From assembly GCF_038593855.1 (NCBI RefSeq), contig NZ_CP151996.1:1240001-1304000 (forward strand): a stretch of 64,000 nt of DNA, in the 5' to 3' direction. The notes beneath the pieces are model-generated. The model was not told where the DNA came from, searched no databases, and was given only the letters and a program-made list of their open reading frames with translations. Made by a program: the position numbers and the translations under genes. Positions 1 to 9,644 of the stretch are shown here, one piece after another (within the stretch, counting starts at the first letter, position 1; every line of letters starts with the position of its first letter). The stretch comes from Lysinibacillus sp. FSL M8-0337. GTDB lineage: Bacteria > Bacillota > Bacilli > Bacillales_A > Planococcaceae.

Positions 1-2253
1 GACCTTACACATTCAGATTATATAAGTATCGGCAAGCCAATTGCCAACACACAAATTTTTATTCTGAATGAAGAACAACAGTTACAACCATATGGAGTTT
101 ATGGAGAAATATGTATTGCCGGAGAAGGGCTTGCAAGGGGCTATTACAACGATAAGCTAGAAACAGATAAAAAGTTCACTTTAGTAGAAGATTTACCTGG
201 TATTAAAGTTTACAAAACGGGTGATAGAGGGAGAATGCATGCTAATGGTGAAATCGAAATTTCTGGTAGATTAGATAATCAGATTAAAATCAGAGGGTAT
301 CGAATTGAGCTAGGTGAAATTGAAAAAGCTGCTTTAGAACATCAAAATGTCAATATGGTTGTAGTAAAAGCGGATGAAGATGCAGATTATAACAAAAATT
401 TGACATTATATTATTGCCTAAAGGATGATGCTCCTAGTGCAGCAAGAACAGATTCACTATGGCTAAAAAAATGGTTACAGTCAAAATTGCCAAATTATAT
501 GTTACCAACTGAATATATGCAATTAGATAAGATGCCTGTCCTTCCGAATGGAAAGATAAACAAAAATGCATTAGCAACTTTAGATGAAAAGAAAGTAACT
601 GAAGTTAATATGCCACCAAAATCAGTACTTGAAAGTGAAATACTGAATATTTGGAAAGAGATTTTACAAAAAGACCATATTGGTATCTATGATAACTTCT
701 TTGATGTAGGAGGGAATTCCTTCACATTAATGATGGTCAATAACAAGCTTAATAGTGAGTTAGGGCTAACGATTCCAGTCATGAAGCTTTTTGAATATCC
801 GACCATCGATGGTTTAGTTCAAGTATTATCACAGGAAAGTGGTAAGAATGGTAGCCAAAACGAGACGAATGCCGAGGAACCATCATTTGATCAAGATTAT
901 TTTGATGATGACGGTTTTGATGAAGCCTTCGAGGATTCAACTGAAGCGTTGAATGCCGAGGAAATTCGTAATGACGATGTAGCTGTAATCGGTATGGCAT
1001 GTCGATTCCCAGACGCAGAAAACATTCATTCATTCTGGCAGAATATTGTCAATGGCAAAGAGAGTATTCATTTCTTTAATGATGATGATCTTTTACAGAG
1101 TGGCATTCCTAAAGAAGTATTTGAGAAAGAGAACTATGTAAGGGCAAAAGGCTTCTTAAAGGATGTTGAATATTTCGACGCGAAACTATTTGATTATTCG
1201 GATAAGGAAGCTAGCATGATGGACCCTCAAATACGTTTATTGCATCAATGTACGTATGAACTATTGGAAAATGCGGGATACAATTCATTCGACTATGACG
1301 GAAAAATTGCTATGTACGCTGGAAGTGGTTCCAATCTGTTATGGATGTCGAAGTTTGGGAACAACCAGAATGACCTCATCGATGCATTCGAAGCAATCAC
1401 ATACAATGAGAAGGATTTTCTGACAACTAGAATTGCATACAAGTTGAATTTAAAAGGTCCTAATATGAACATTCAGACGGCATGTTCTACGTCACTTGTT
1501 GCGATCCATCAAGCAGCACAGATTGTCATAAATGGAGAGGCAGATATGGCAATCGCTGGTGGAGTAAGTATTTCCTATCCTAGAAAAGAAGGCTATCTAT
1601 GGCATGAAGGCATGATTTTTTCAAAAGATGGCCATTGTCGACCTTTCTCTAATGACTCTTCAGGTACGGTTTCTGGGAACGGATGCGGCGTCGTATTGTT
1701 AAAACCTTTGAAAAAAGCTTTAAAAGACAATGATCATATATATGCAGTAATTAAAGGCTCTGCCGTTAACAATGATGGCATTGACAAGATTGGCTATACT
1801 GCACCAAGTATTAAGGGCCAAACAGATGTCATTAAATCTGCATTAGGAAACGCTGGTATTAAACCAGAGGAGATTAGTTTTGTAGAAGCACATGGTACGG
1901 GAACCTCTTTAGGAGATCCAATTGAAATAGAAGCTTTAAAACAGGCATGGGGAACGAATAAAAAAAATTACTGTGCCATTGGAGCGGTAAAAGCAAACAT
2001 CGGTCATCTAGATGCAGCAGCAGGAGTGGCAGGATTTATAAAAACAGTTTTAGTGCTTGATAAAAAAGTAGTACCACCATTGATTAATTTTAATCAGCCT
2101 AATGAAAAACTAGATCTTAACAACAGTCCATTTTATTTCAATACTGAGGCGAAGAAGCTAGATACAACTCATGGGAAACTAAAAGCAGCAGTTAGCTCTT
2201 TTGGCATCGGTGGAACGAATGCACATATTGTTTTAGAAGAAGCGCCAAAGTAA
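1..2253 (+). CDS. Hybrid NRPS-PKS protein, 3' part: A-PCP-KS (start outside window)
   Basis: The reading frame is open from base 1, so this is the C-terminal ~750 residues of a larger enzyme. Domains in order: the end of an adenylation domain (A6 GEICIAGEGLARGYYN, A7 YKTGD, A8 GRLDNQIKIRGYRIELGEIE, A10 LPNGKINKNAL); a carrier domain (DNFFDVGGNS, phosphopantetheine serine near window codon 240); an acidic linker; and a complete ketosynthase. The KS triad is present: Cys in TACSTSL (codon ~495), His in EAHGTGTSLGDP and His in KANIGHLDAAAG. The protein stops right after GTNAHIVLEEAPK, the normal end of a KS, so the usual KS-AT linker is missing here and begins the next protein. The enzyme would load an amino acid and condense it with a ketide extender. 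The A-domain specificity region is outside the window, so the substrate cannot be read. Confidence 0.93.
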   Translation, partial: DLTHSDYISIGKPIANTQIFILNEEQQLQPYGVYGEICIAGEGLARGYYNDKLETDKKFTLVEDLPGIKVYKTGDRGRMHANGEIEISGRLDNQIKIRGYRIELGEIEKAALEHQNVNMVVVKADEDADYNKNLTLYYCLKDDAPSAARTDSLWLKKWLQSKLPNYMLPTEYMQLDKMPVLPNGKINKNALATLDEKKVTEVNMPPKSVLESEILNIWKEILQKDHIGIYDNFFDVGGNSFTLMMVNNKLNSELGLTIPVMKLFEYPTIDGLVQVLSQESGKNGSQNETNAEEPSFDQDYFDDDGFDEAFEDSTEALNAEEIRNDDVAVIGMACRFPDAENIHSFWQNIVNGKESIHFFNDDDLLQSGIPKEVFEKENYVRAKGFLKDVEYFDAKLFDYSDKEASMMDPQIRLLHQCTYELLENAGYNSFDYDGKIAMYAGSGSNLLWMSKFGNNQNDLIDAFEAITYNEKDFLTTRIAYKLNLKGPNMNIQTACSTSLVAIHQAAQIVINGEADMAIAGGVSISYPRKEGYLWHEGMIFSKDGHCRPFSNDSSGTVSGNGCGVVLLKPLKKALKDNDHIYAVIKGSAVNNDGIDKIGYTAPSIKGQTDVIKSALGNAGIKPEEISFVEAHGTGTSLGDPIEIEALKQAWGTNKKNYCAIGAVKANIGHLDAAAGVAGFIKTVLVLDKKVVPPLINFNQPNEKLDLNNSPFYFNTEAKKLDTTHGKLKAAVSSFGIGGTNAHIVLEEAPK

Positions 2254-2269
2254 GGAGGTATGGAACAAC

Positions 2270-5200
2270 ATGCAAAGAGACAATATTTCATACATTTTAC
2301 CTTTCTCTGCAAAGAGTTGGGAGGCTTTGAATAATACCTCTGCGCAAGTGATGAGTTATTTAAAGGAACTCCATCATATTGATTTAGCAGATGCCTCCTG
2401 GACCCTTCAAAAAGGGAGAAGAGCATTAGAACATAGAAAAGTGTTTGTTACGAGCAGAAAGGACATGGAAAGTAGTACTTTCCATGTCTGCAGTAACAAT
2501 GGGAAAAGGAAACAAAATCTAGTATTGATATTACCTAGTGTACAAGATGTTAATATTTTATGGAGAAAAAGCGGGACGGTAGAAGGTCTCTATCCCCTAT
2601 TAAAAGGTTATGAACGTACAGTAGAGCAACTATTAAAAATGTTACCACAGCAAACTGCGGAAAAAGTAAGAAGCATTGAAAATGACGATAATGAAGTTAA
2701 GTGTTATAGAGCATTGCTAGGTGGATATGCATGTGTCCAGATGCTAAGGGAGCTTGGCGTTCAACCATCCGCATTAGTTGGGGAAGGGATTGCTGAACTT
2801 GTCGCTATGGTTTGCGCAGGTGCAGTGACGTTGAGAGATGCGATTAGCATAATTCAAACATATGGACAACTTGCTACGTATGAAGCCATTTATGAAAAAT
2901 ATGCTATAAGAAAAAAACAAATTCCGTTAATAAAAAAGCCTGGTATAAAAGCTAAACAACATATTGAAGATGCGCTTGTCATAAAACTTGGCAGTAGTGA
3001 TTTAGAAAATTCGATTACAAAACGATGTATGACAAATGTTGAAGATGAAAATGTCTTGAATCTGATAGAAAATCCGAGTGATAGCTATATCAATAATGTT
3101 TACCGCCTTATCGGGGACCTATGGTGTAGAGGGATAAAAATTGATTGGGATACGCTTAGTGCTACTACTTCTTGTTTAAAAAGAATTGCATTACCAACTT
3201 ATGTCTTTGATAAAAAAGAATATGATAGTGACGTAGTAAATGGCATAAATCCTTTAACAAGTAATAAATCCATACATTCTGCTATAGAAAAAGATGAAAT
3301 AGAGCAACTCGATCCTGCTATTGTATTAAGGAAGCTTTGGGAAGAAGTAATTGGTATAACGGATATTCAGAAAACAACTGATTTCTTTGAAATGGGTGGA
3401 GATTCACTGAATGCAATTATGCTTTCTTCTAAAATCAAGGAAACATTAAAAATTGAATTTCCAGTGTCTGACGTATTTATTCATTCAACATTTGGCAAAA
3501 TGGAAAAATATATTGATGCTCATTTAGATCAAAAATCAGTAGATGTAATTGAAAAGCTTGGCGTTCAGAAATATTATGAAGCATCCTCTGCGCAAAAGAG
3601 AATGTACATAATGAACGAATTGGTTGAGGATGCAATCCCGTATAATTTTGCAGCCGTCTATCATGTCAAAGGAAAATTACAGCATACTAAAATCCAACAA
3701 TGCTTTTCTAAAGTGGTCGAAAGACATGAGGCATTCAAAACTCGGTTCGACATGGTCGATGGTGAAATAGTTCAAATTATTGAAGACAATGTCGATTTCA
3801 GAGTGAAGTTTCAAACGGTTGAAAAAGAGCGGTTAGAAGAAGCGATAACAGCAAATTTAAAGCCATTTAACCTTGAAAATGCACCATTATTGCGCGTAAC
3901 TTTTATTAGCTTAAATGAGGAAGAGCATGTAATGGTTCTGGATATGCATCATATTATTTCAGACCAGAGTTCTTTAGATATCCTGCTAAAAGAAATCGGG
4001 CTCATTTATCAGGGTGAGGAGCTTCCAAATTTAGAGATACAATATAAAGATTTTGCTAAATGGCAAAACGATTTTTATAACAGTGGAAAAGTGCAAAAGC
4101 AACTGGAATATTGGAAAAATGAATTTAAAGAAGGTGTTCCAGTACTAGATTTGTATACCGATTATGACAGACCAGAATTTATAAGCTATGAAGGCGGTCA
4201 AATTCACTATTCTTTTGAACATAATCTAAATCAAGGAATTCTTGCTTTCACTAAGAAGCATGGAATCACACCATATATGTTTATTATGGCAGCCCTTAAT
4301 ATAATGCTTTGGAAATATACAAACCAAAGAGATATTGTCATTGGTACCGTTATCTCAGGCAGAAACCACGCAAAATTAGAATCGATTGTCGGTATGTTTG
4401 TTAATACTTTGGCTATTAAAAGTGAGCTTGATGAAGATACACCACTAGAAGAATTTCTTCAGTATACAAAAAATAAGCTAGTCAAATCTTATGATAATCA
4501 AGATTGTCAGTTTGAATTGCTAGTGGAGGAACTTGGTATACCAAAGAGTGTATCTAGAAATCCGTTATTTGATATTTTGTTTAATTACATAAATATTGGT
4601 ACGGATGAGGTCAATATTGAAGGACTTTCCTTAACACCATATGAAAATAACGAAATTAATGTGAAATTTGATATTAGTTTTACATTGGAAGAAAAGAATC
4701 AGCAATTTTATATGGATATTGACTATTCAAAAGCTTTGTATAAAGAAGATACGATTCGTGTCATGGGCGAGCGACTCATTTATATCATTTCGCAAATGCT
4801 AAAGGATGTAAACGTAAAGCTTAAAGATATTGATATGATGACTGTGGAAGAGCGGAACTGGCTTATTGAAACAGTAAATCAAACGACTACGGATTATCCA
4901 GCACATAAAACAGTGTTATCTATTTTTGAAGACTATGCTAGAGATACGCCAAATGCTATTGCTATTGAATGGTTGGAAGATAAAATTTCTTACAAACAGT
5001 TAAATAATATGGCCAATCAGTTAGCTGAAAAACTTAAAGACCGAAATGTTGGATACCAAGATAAGGTGGCCATACTTTTAGACCGCGGTTATATGCAAAT
5101 TGTTAGTATGTTGGGCATTATGAAACTTGGTGCTGTCTATGTGCCGATTGATCCTAAATTTCCTCAAGAAAGAATTGATTATATTCTAGAGGATTGCCAA

Positions 5201-8032
5201 AGCAAAGTAATTATTACAGATTATTCTTTGGAAGAGAAAATAAGTGTAGAAATTGAAAAATTCTTAATTGATAAAGGTGAAAATACACTCAATAGAGAAC
5301 ACGATATCGGCATAGAATCTAGCCATACATCGCAATATTTCAATAGTGATGATTTGATTTATGTTATCTATACGTCCGGTTCTACAGGTAAACCGAAAGG
5401 AACATTAATTAAGCATAAAAATGTCGTTCGTGTCGTGAAGAATACGAACTATATTGATATTAACGAAAATGACCGCATTATGCAGATATCTAATTATGTA
5501 TTTGATTGTTCTGTATTTGATATTTATGGCGCTTTACTAAATGGTGCTAATCTTGTCATTATTCCAAGAGAGACCTCCCTTGATATTCCTTTGCTAGCGG
5601 AATTTATAGAGAAGAAGGAAATTAGTGTTTTTTGTATTTCAACCGCTTTATTCCATATGTTAGTTGACGGGAAGGTCGAATTTTTAAAGAATGTACGTAA
5701 AATCATTGTAGCGGGAGAGCAGATTTCGCTTACACATGCACAACAAACAGTAAATCAAATTGGCAAAGGGAAGCTGATTAATGCCTATGGTCCAAGCGAA
5801 TCGGCAGTATTTGCAACATACTACCCGATAGATGATATAGAGGATGTTTCCATTATTCCTATTGGTATTCCATTGTCTAATACAACAGTTTATGTTGTGG
5901 ACGAAAAGAAACAGTTGGTACCGATGAACGTTGCAGGTGAATTATGTTTAGGTGGAGATGGGGTAGGAGTAGGGTATCTAAATAGAGAAGACCTTACAAA
6001 TGAAAAATTTATTACCCTTGAGGCAGTAGGCGGTAAAAGAGTGTACTGTACCGGCGATAAAGTGATGTGGAACAGCAGAGGCCAACTTGTATTTTTAGGT
6101 CGCAAAGATTTTCAGATAAAACTAAGAGGATTCAGAGTCGAGCTTGGAGAAGTTGAGAGACATATTAAAAATATTGATGGAATAAAAAATGTCATTGTTA
6201 CTGCTGATAGGGATCATCTAGACACATTATCTATGACGGCTTACTATACGGTGAATGAAAATCATCATATAGAAAAATATGATGGCGATTATGTGCGCAA
6301 TCATTTAAAAAATAGATTACCTGAATATATGATACCGTCTAAATTTGTGGTCTTAAAAGAATTCCCTCTCAACTTTAGCGGAAAAGTTGATCGAAAAGCG
6401 CTTGTAAACGCTGAACAATATTCTAAAAAAGTTATAGTGCAGGATGAGCCAAGAACACCTTTAGAAAAAACGATTCTGAAAACAATGCAGATGATACTGG
6501 ATGTCAAGGAATTTGGATTGAAAGATAACTTCTTCCATTTCGGTGGTCAATCAATTAAAGCCATTGCATTAGTGAAGGCATTGTCAAACAAAGGTGTGGA
6601 CCTCAAGATAAATGAAATTTTCCAGTACCAGACAGCAGAAAAAATTGCTGCATCGATAGAACCGCTTGCGGAAGTATCGCCGCCTAGGATTGATAAAATA
6701 AGTACAAGCAAAAATATAGCATTAAATGCGAAACAAATTACTAGTCTTGTAAAGAATGTGACTGCTCGTATTGAAGGTCTCTCCGACATTATCGCAGCAT
6801 CTGATACGGTAATGGCATTTTCTCTATCTCCAATTCAGAAAGGTCATATGTCAAAAGGGTCGAACTATAGTGGATTTATAAACCATTTCGATGGAATAAT
6901 TTCGAAAAATAGAATAAAGAATACTATTGCAGACGTAATAAGTAACAATCAGTTGCTGCATTGTTCATTGGTGGAAACCAATGGCGAAAAGAAATGGTGT
7001 GAACATGAAGTACTCAAATTAGAAACCATTATGAGTAATTATCTTACATATGTAGATATATCTATGTATACCGAGAGTGTAAAAACAACTATCATCAATA
7101 AGCTTAGTGAAGAAATACTTTTAAGAACCTACTCAAATAATGAACTACTATGGCGAATGTGTGTACTAAAAGAAAGTGATACGAGACATCTTATTATCTG
7201 GGGTGCTGATCATTTAATTTTCGATGGCATGAGTGCCGAGATTATCAAATCCCAGATTGAACAAGGATTAAAAGGTACAACGAGCATCGAAACAGCTATT
7301 CCAAGTTTTAAAGAGTATGTTGATGTGCTAAACCAAGGGCCAATAGGGATTAGTGAGAAGGAGCTAATTGAAAAATTTCATTTGGTGAAGTGGAGTGAAA
7401 ATAATCGTAAGGTAATGGCACAACCAAAAGGTAACGCAACCTTACAAAATAATATAGAAATTATCATTCCTTTATCAGATAAAAAGCATTTAGATATTTG
7501 GTGGTATGCGTTTGATTTTGTATCTGATATTTTAAGAGATTACACAAATACAGAAGTCATTCCCTTTGTAATGCTGGAGTATGCGAGAAGTTATCAGGGG
7601 AAGGATTTTTATAATAGCGTAGGCGAGTTTTTAGATATTGTACCGATTATTAGTGAAAAAGGAAATAAAACATCAGTTGAAACGGCCATTCAGCTTTGTA
7701 AAGAGCATTCCATCAATTATCTCGCATTACTGGGGGAAGAACGATTTAGTAAGGCGTATCCAAAATTAAATCAACTCCTTAGAAAATACTATTTCAATGA
7801 TAAACAGTACTGTAATTTCATCCTCTATAATTTCCAAGGATTTGTTAAAGTTGAGGAGAAACAAGCATTTAGTCATAACAATACTGAAAACAGCCTTGCC
7901 CGTATGTCTGTAACAGTAAATTACGATAGTGACCACCTGTACATTGAATTTGAAGATGTTATTGGAATTGATGAGAAAAAATTTAGAACTATTGTAGAAA
8001 AAAGAAGCGAACAAGGGAGGGTATCACAATGA
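2270..8032 (+). CDS. Hybrid PKS-NRPS: linker/degenerate AT-ACP-C-A-PCP-C/E-like
   Basis: This 1920-residue protein follows its upstream partner by 17 nt with its own SD (AAGGAGG). Residues 1-60 match a KS-AT linker (ILPFSAKSWEAL). Residues ~83-320 resemble an acyltransferase, but the active-site GHSxGE is VGEGIAE (170-176), without Ser, and the middle of the fold is shortened; a post-AT linker (IALPTYVFDKKEY) follows. An ACP (FFEMGGDSL, Ser379), a condensation domain (436-~870, HHIISDQ at 560-566), an adenylation domain (~880-1390; A3 TSGSTGKPKG, NAYGPSESAV, GELCLGGDGVGVGYLN, NFSGKVDRKAL) and a PCP (FHFGGQS, Ser ~1427) follow. The last ~400 residues are a condensation/epimerization-superfamily domain (LSPIQKGH ... 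ADHLIFDG). No KR, DH or thioesterase is seen. By eye against GrsA, the second A domain has specificity residues D-C-F-C-I-A-A-V-F, which I cannot assign to an amino acid. Confidence 0.92.
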   Translation: MQRDNISYILPFSAKSWEALNNTSAQVMSYLKELHHIDLADASWTLQKGRRALEHRKVFVTSRKDMESSTFHVCSNNGKRKQNLVLILPSVQDVNILWRKSGTVEGLYPLLKGYERTVEQLLKMLPQQTAEKVRSIENDDNEVKCYRALLGGYACVQMLRELGVQPSALVGEGIAELVAMVCAGAVTLRDAISIIQTYGQLATYEAIYEKYAIRKKQIPLIKKPGIKAKQHIEDALVIKLGSSDLENSITKRCMTNVEDENVLNLIENPSDSYINNVYRLIGDLWCRGIKIDWDTLSATTSCLKRIALPTYVFDKKEYDSDVVNGINPLTSNKSIHSAIEKDEIEQLDPAIVLRKLWEEVIGITDIQKTTDFFEMGGDSLNAIMLSSKIKETLKIEFPVSDVFIHSTFGKMEKYIDAHLDQKSVDVIEKLGVQKYYEASSAQKRMYIMNELVEDAIPYNFAAVYHVKGKLQHTKIQQCFSKVVERHEAFKTRFDMVDGEIVQIIEDNVDFRVKFQTVEKERLEEAITANLKPFNLENAPLLRVTFISLNEEEHVMVLDMHHIISDQSSLDILLKEIGLIYQGEELPNLEIQYKDFAKWQNDFYNSGKVQKQLEYWKNEFKEGVPVLDLYTDYDRPEFISYEGGQIHYSFEHNLNQGILAFTKKHGITPYMFIMAALNIMLWKYTNQRDIVIGTVISGRNHAKLESIVGMFVNTLAIKSELDEDTPLEEFLQYTKNKLVKSYDNQDCQFELLVEELGIPKSVSRNPLFDILFNYINIGTDEVNIEGLSLTPYENNEINVKFDISFTLEEKNQQFYMDIDYSKALYKEDTIRVMGERLIYIISQMLKDVNVKLKDIDMMTVEERNWLIETVNQTTTDYPAHKTVLSIFEDYARDTPNAIAIEWLEDKISYKQLNNMANQLAEKLKDRNVGYQDKVAILLDRGYMQIVSMLGIMKLGAVYVPIDPKFPQERIDYILEDCQSKVIITDYSLEEKISVEIEKFLIDKGENTLNREHDIGIESSHTSQYFNSDDLIYVIYTSGSTGKPKGTLIKHKNVVRVVKNTNYIDINENDRIMQISNYVFDCSVFDIYGALLNGANLVIIPRETSLDIPLLAEFIEKKEISVFCISTALFHMLVDGKVEFLKNVRKIIVAGEQISLTHAQQTVNQIGKGKLINAYGPSESAVFATYYPIDDIEDVSIIPIGIPLSNTTVYVVDEKKQLVPMNVAGELCLGGDGVGVGYLNREDLTNEKFITLEAVGGKRVYCTGDKVMWNSRGQLVFLGRKDFQIKLRGFRVELGEVERHIKNIDGIKNVIVTADRDHLDTLSMTAYYTVNENHHIEKYDGDYVRNHLKNRLPEYMIPSKFVVLKEFPLNFSGKVDRKALVNAEQYSKKVIVQDEPRTPLEKTILKTMQMILDVKEFGLKDNFFHFGGQSIKAIALVKALSNKGVDLKINEIFQYQTAEKIAASIEPLAEVSPPRIDKISTSKNIALNAKQITSLVKNVTARIEGLSDIIAASDTVMAFSLSPIQKGHMSKGSNYSGFINHFDGIISKNRIKNTIADVISNNQLLHCSLVETNGEKKWCEHEVLKLETIMSNYLTYVDISMYTESVKTTIINKLSEEILLRTYSNNELLWRMCVLKESDTRHLIIWGADHLIFDGMSAEIIKSQIEQGLKGTTSIETAIPSFKEYVDVLNQGPIGISEKELIEKFHLVKWSENNRKVMAQPKGNATLQNNIEIIIPLSDKKHLDIWWYAFDFVSDILRDYTNTEVIPFVMLEYARSYQGKDFYNSVGEFLDIVPIISEKGNKTSVETAIQLCKEHSINYLALLGEERFSKAYPKLNQLLRKYYFNDKQYCNFILYNFQGFVKVEEKQAFSHNNTENSLARMSVTVNYDSDHLYIEFEDVIGIDEKKFRTIVEKRSEQGRVSQ

Positions 8033-8859
8033 AAAATAAATATTTAACGATTTATTTAATTATTACATTTGGCTTATGTTGGGGGCTTGCATCGGCATCT
8101 ATGATTTTTAATGATTTTTTTACAAAACTTTTTGGTGAAACGTCCTTTACGAACCCGATTGTTATGATCGCTTTGTATTCGCCATCCATTGCAGGTTTAT
8201 TTGTTTATTGGTTAATGGGCGGCTTTGAGGCGATCAAAAATCTATTTTCTAAGTTTATTCCTAGAAAAAAAGATTTGATATGGTTTCCAATCATTATCGG
8301 TTTGTTTCTTCTTTATGTAGGTAGTATTCATTATGGTTCCATTGCTGTTGGTTTTGAAGTACCAGAGATGACATTAACTTTTAAGCAAATGGTCATAGAA
8401 GTAGTTAAAAATCTGTTTGAAGAAGCAGGAATTCTTGGTGGAGTACTTGGCTGGATCGGGTTTTTAATGCCGTATCTTCAGAAAAAATATAACAGTAATA
8501 TAAAAGCGGGTGTGATAACAGGTCTTATATTCGGCATCTATGTATTACCAGGTTATGTAATTACATCATTTGAATTGGCAGCTATCTTCCCATTGTACGT
8601 TATTCAATTAATGTTATTCCTTATTTTTATTAGTTATATGTTTAATGCGACAAACGGAAATCTACTCTTTTACGTTTTATTATTCTGGCTCATTTCATCA
8701 GGTGCGAGACTGGAGTTATATTACTTTAATGCACAAGTTCAATTATTGCAGATTGCATTTTTCGCAATTTCTGTTGTTATTATGCATTTCCTTACGAAGA
8801 AGAGAAATATTGAACAAAAGCTTCAAGTATTACCCGAATATGTTGGGATTGGAGCATAA
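8029..8859 (+). CDS. CPBP-type membrane protein with degenerate protease motifs
   Basis: The ATG overlaps the upstream stop by 4 bp (ATGA), so translation is probably coupled to the synthetase. The 276-residue protein has about seven or eight hydrophobic segments. Residues ~129-150 (FEEAGILGGVLGWIGFLMP) align with the CPBP/Abi motif EExxxRGFLLP. The Glu pair is kept, but the Arg of the GWRGFL-like part is Ile. The second motif, normally FxxxH, reads GLIFGIYVLP with no His. In the third block (YMFNATNGNLLFYVLLFW) the expected His is also missing. It is therefore probably not a working CPBP protease. CPBP proteins often sit in peptide-antibiotic operons for maturation or immunity. An immunity or export-helper role is inferred from position only. 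Confidence 0.7.
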   Translation: MKNKYLTIYLIITFGLCWGLASASMIFNDFFTKLFGETSFTNPIVMIALYSPSIAGLFVYWLMGGFEAIKNLFSKFIPRKKDLIWFPIIIGLFLLYVGSIHYGSIAVGFEVPEMTLTFKQMVIEVVKNLFEEAGILGGVLGWIGFLMPYLQKKYNSNIKAGVITGLIFGIYVLPGYVITSFELAAIFPLYVIQLMLFLIFISYMFNATNGNLLFYVLLFWLISSGARLELYYFNAQVQLLQIAFFAISVVIMHFLTKKRNIEQKLQVLPEYVGIGA

Positions 8860-8885
8860 TATTTAGTTGAAATAGGAGAAATATC

Positions 8886-9644
8886 ATGATGGAGCTAAAA
8901 ACATTTTTCAAATCCAAAGAAGGTAGTAAGGGGCAGTTAATTTGTTTTCCTTATCTAGGAGGCTATGTCAACTCATTCAATGAAATTGTGCGTGCAATGC
9001 CAGAGGATGTTGAAATATGGGTGGCGAATCCTCCTGGACATTTTGGTTCTCAACTTGAATTAATTAGTGATATTCATGAGCTAATTTCGCTATATTATCA
9101 GGAGATATCAAAGATTATTCGCCCAGGAAGCGTATTTTTGGGGCATAGCATGGGTGGCGTAGTTTCATATTTTTTGTTGGAAAGAATGTTTCAAAACCAG
9201 GAAAAAGTTCTTCCAAAAACATTAATATTATCTGCTTCTGTTGCACCATCCAGTTTTGCAAATAAACAGTATAGCAAGTTTAGTAATGAGGACTTGATAA
9301 AGCAAATACAGGTTTATGGTGGTATGCCAGAGGCTGTATTACAAGACAAAGAGTTAATGAATATTATGCTTCCCATATTTCGCGCTGATTATGGCATTTT
9401 AGAATCTTCAGCAAAAGCGCCATACAAAAAAATTGATATCGAAACACATTTGTTATGGGGAGAAAATGATAAATCAGAGAATATTCGTTCAGCGATCATG
9501 TGGAATGATTACCTTGTTCAAGATTTAAATGTAACTTCTATTGAAAATGCAGAGCATATGTTTATTCATAATATGGAAAAGGAAGTTGTCGAGTACATTA
9601 ATCAGTTTCTTAACTTAGAAGTGTTAGAACTTAAGGGCAAGTAG
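8886..9644 (+). CDS. Type II thioesterase of the NRPS-PKS cluster
   Basis: This 252-residue alpha/beta hydrolase has the nucleophile motif GHSMGG (Ser near residue 86), an early LICFPYLGG segment, the acid-bearing WGENDKS and a C-terminal NAEHMF supplying the His. The pattern is that of external (type II) thioesterases, which strip misprimed acyl groups from carrier domains. No integrated thioesterase is visible on the synthetases, so it might also take part in product release; that is inference. An SD (AGGAG at 8874-8878) serves ATG at 8886, with a second ATG at 8889. It sits between the CPBP-like gene and the transporter genes, on the same strand. Confidence 0.88.
   Translation: MMELKTFFKSKEGSKGQLICFPYLGGYVNSFNEIVRAMPEDVEIWVANPPGHFGSQLELISDIHELISLYYQEISKIIRPGSVFLGHSMGGVVSYFLLERMFQNQEKVLPKTLILSASVAPSSFANKQYSKFSNEDLIKQIQVYGGMPEAVLQDKELMNIMLPIFRADYGILESSAKAPYKKIDIETHLLWGENDKSENIRSAIMWNDYLVQDLNVTSIENAEHMFIHNMEKEVVEYINQFLNLEVLELKGK

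Noticed and set aside
5524..5706. Antisense short frames inside the NRPS-PKS genes
   Set aside because: They are chance frames opposite a long, motif-rich coding region and have no SD.
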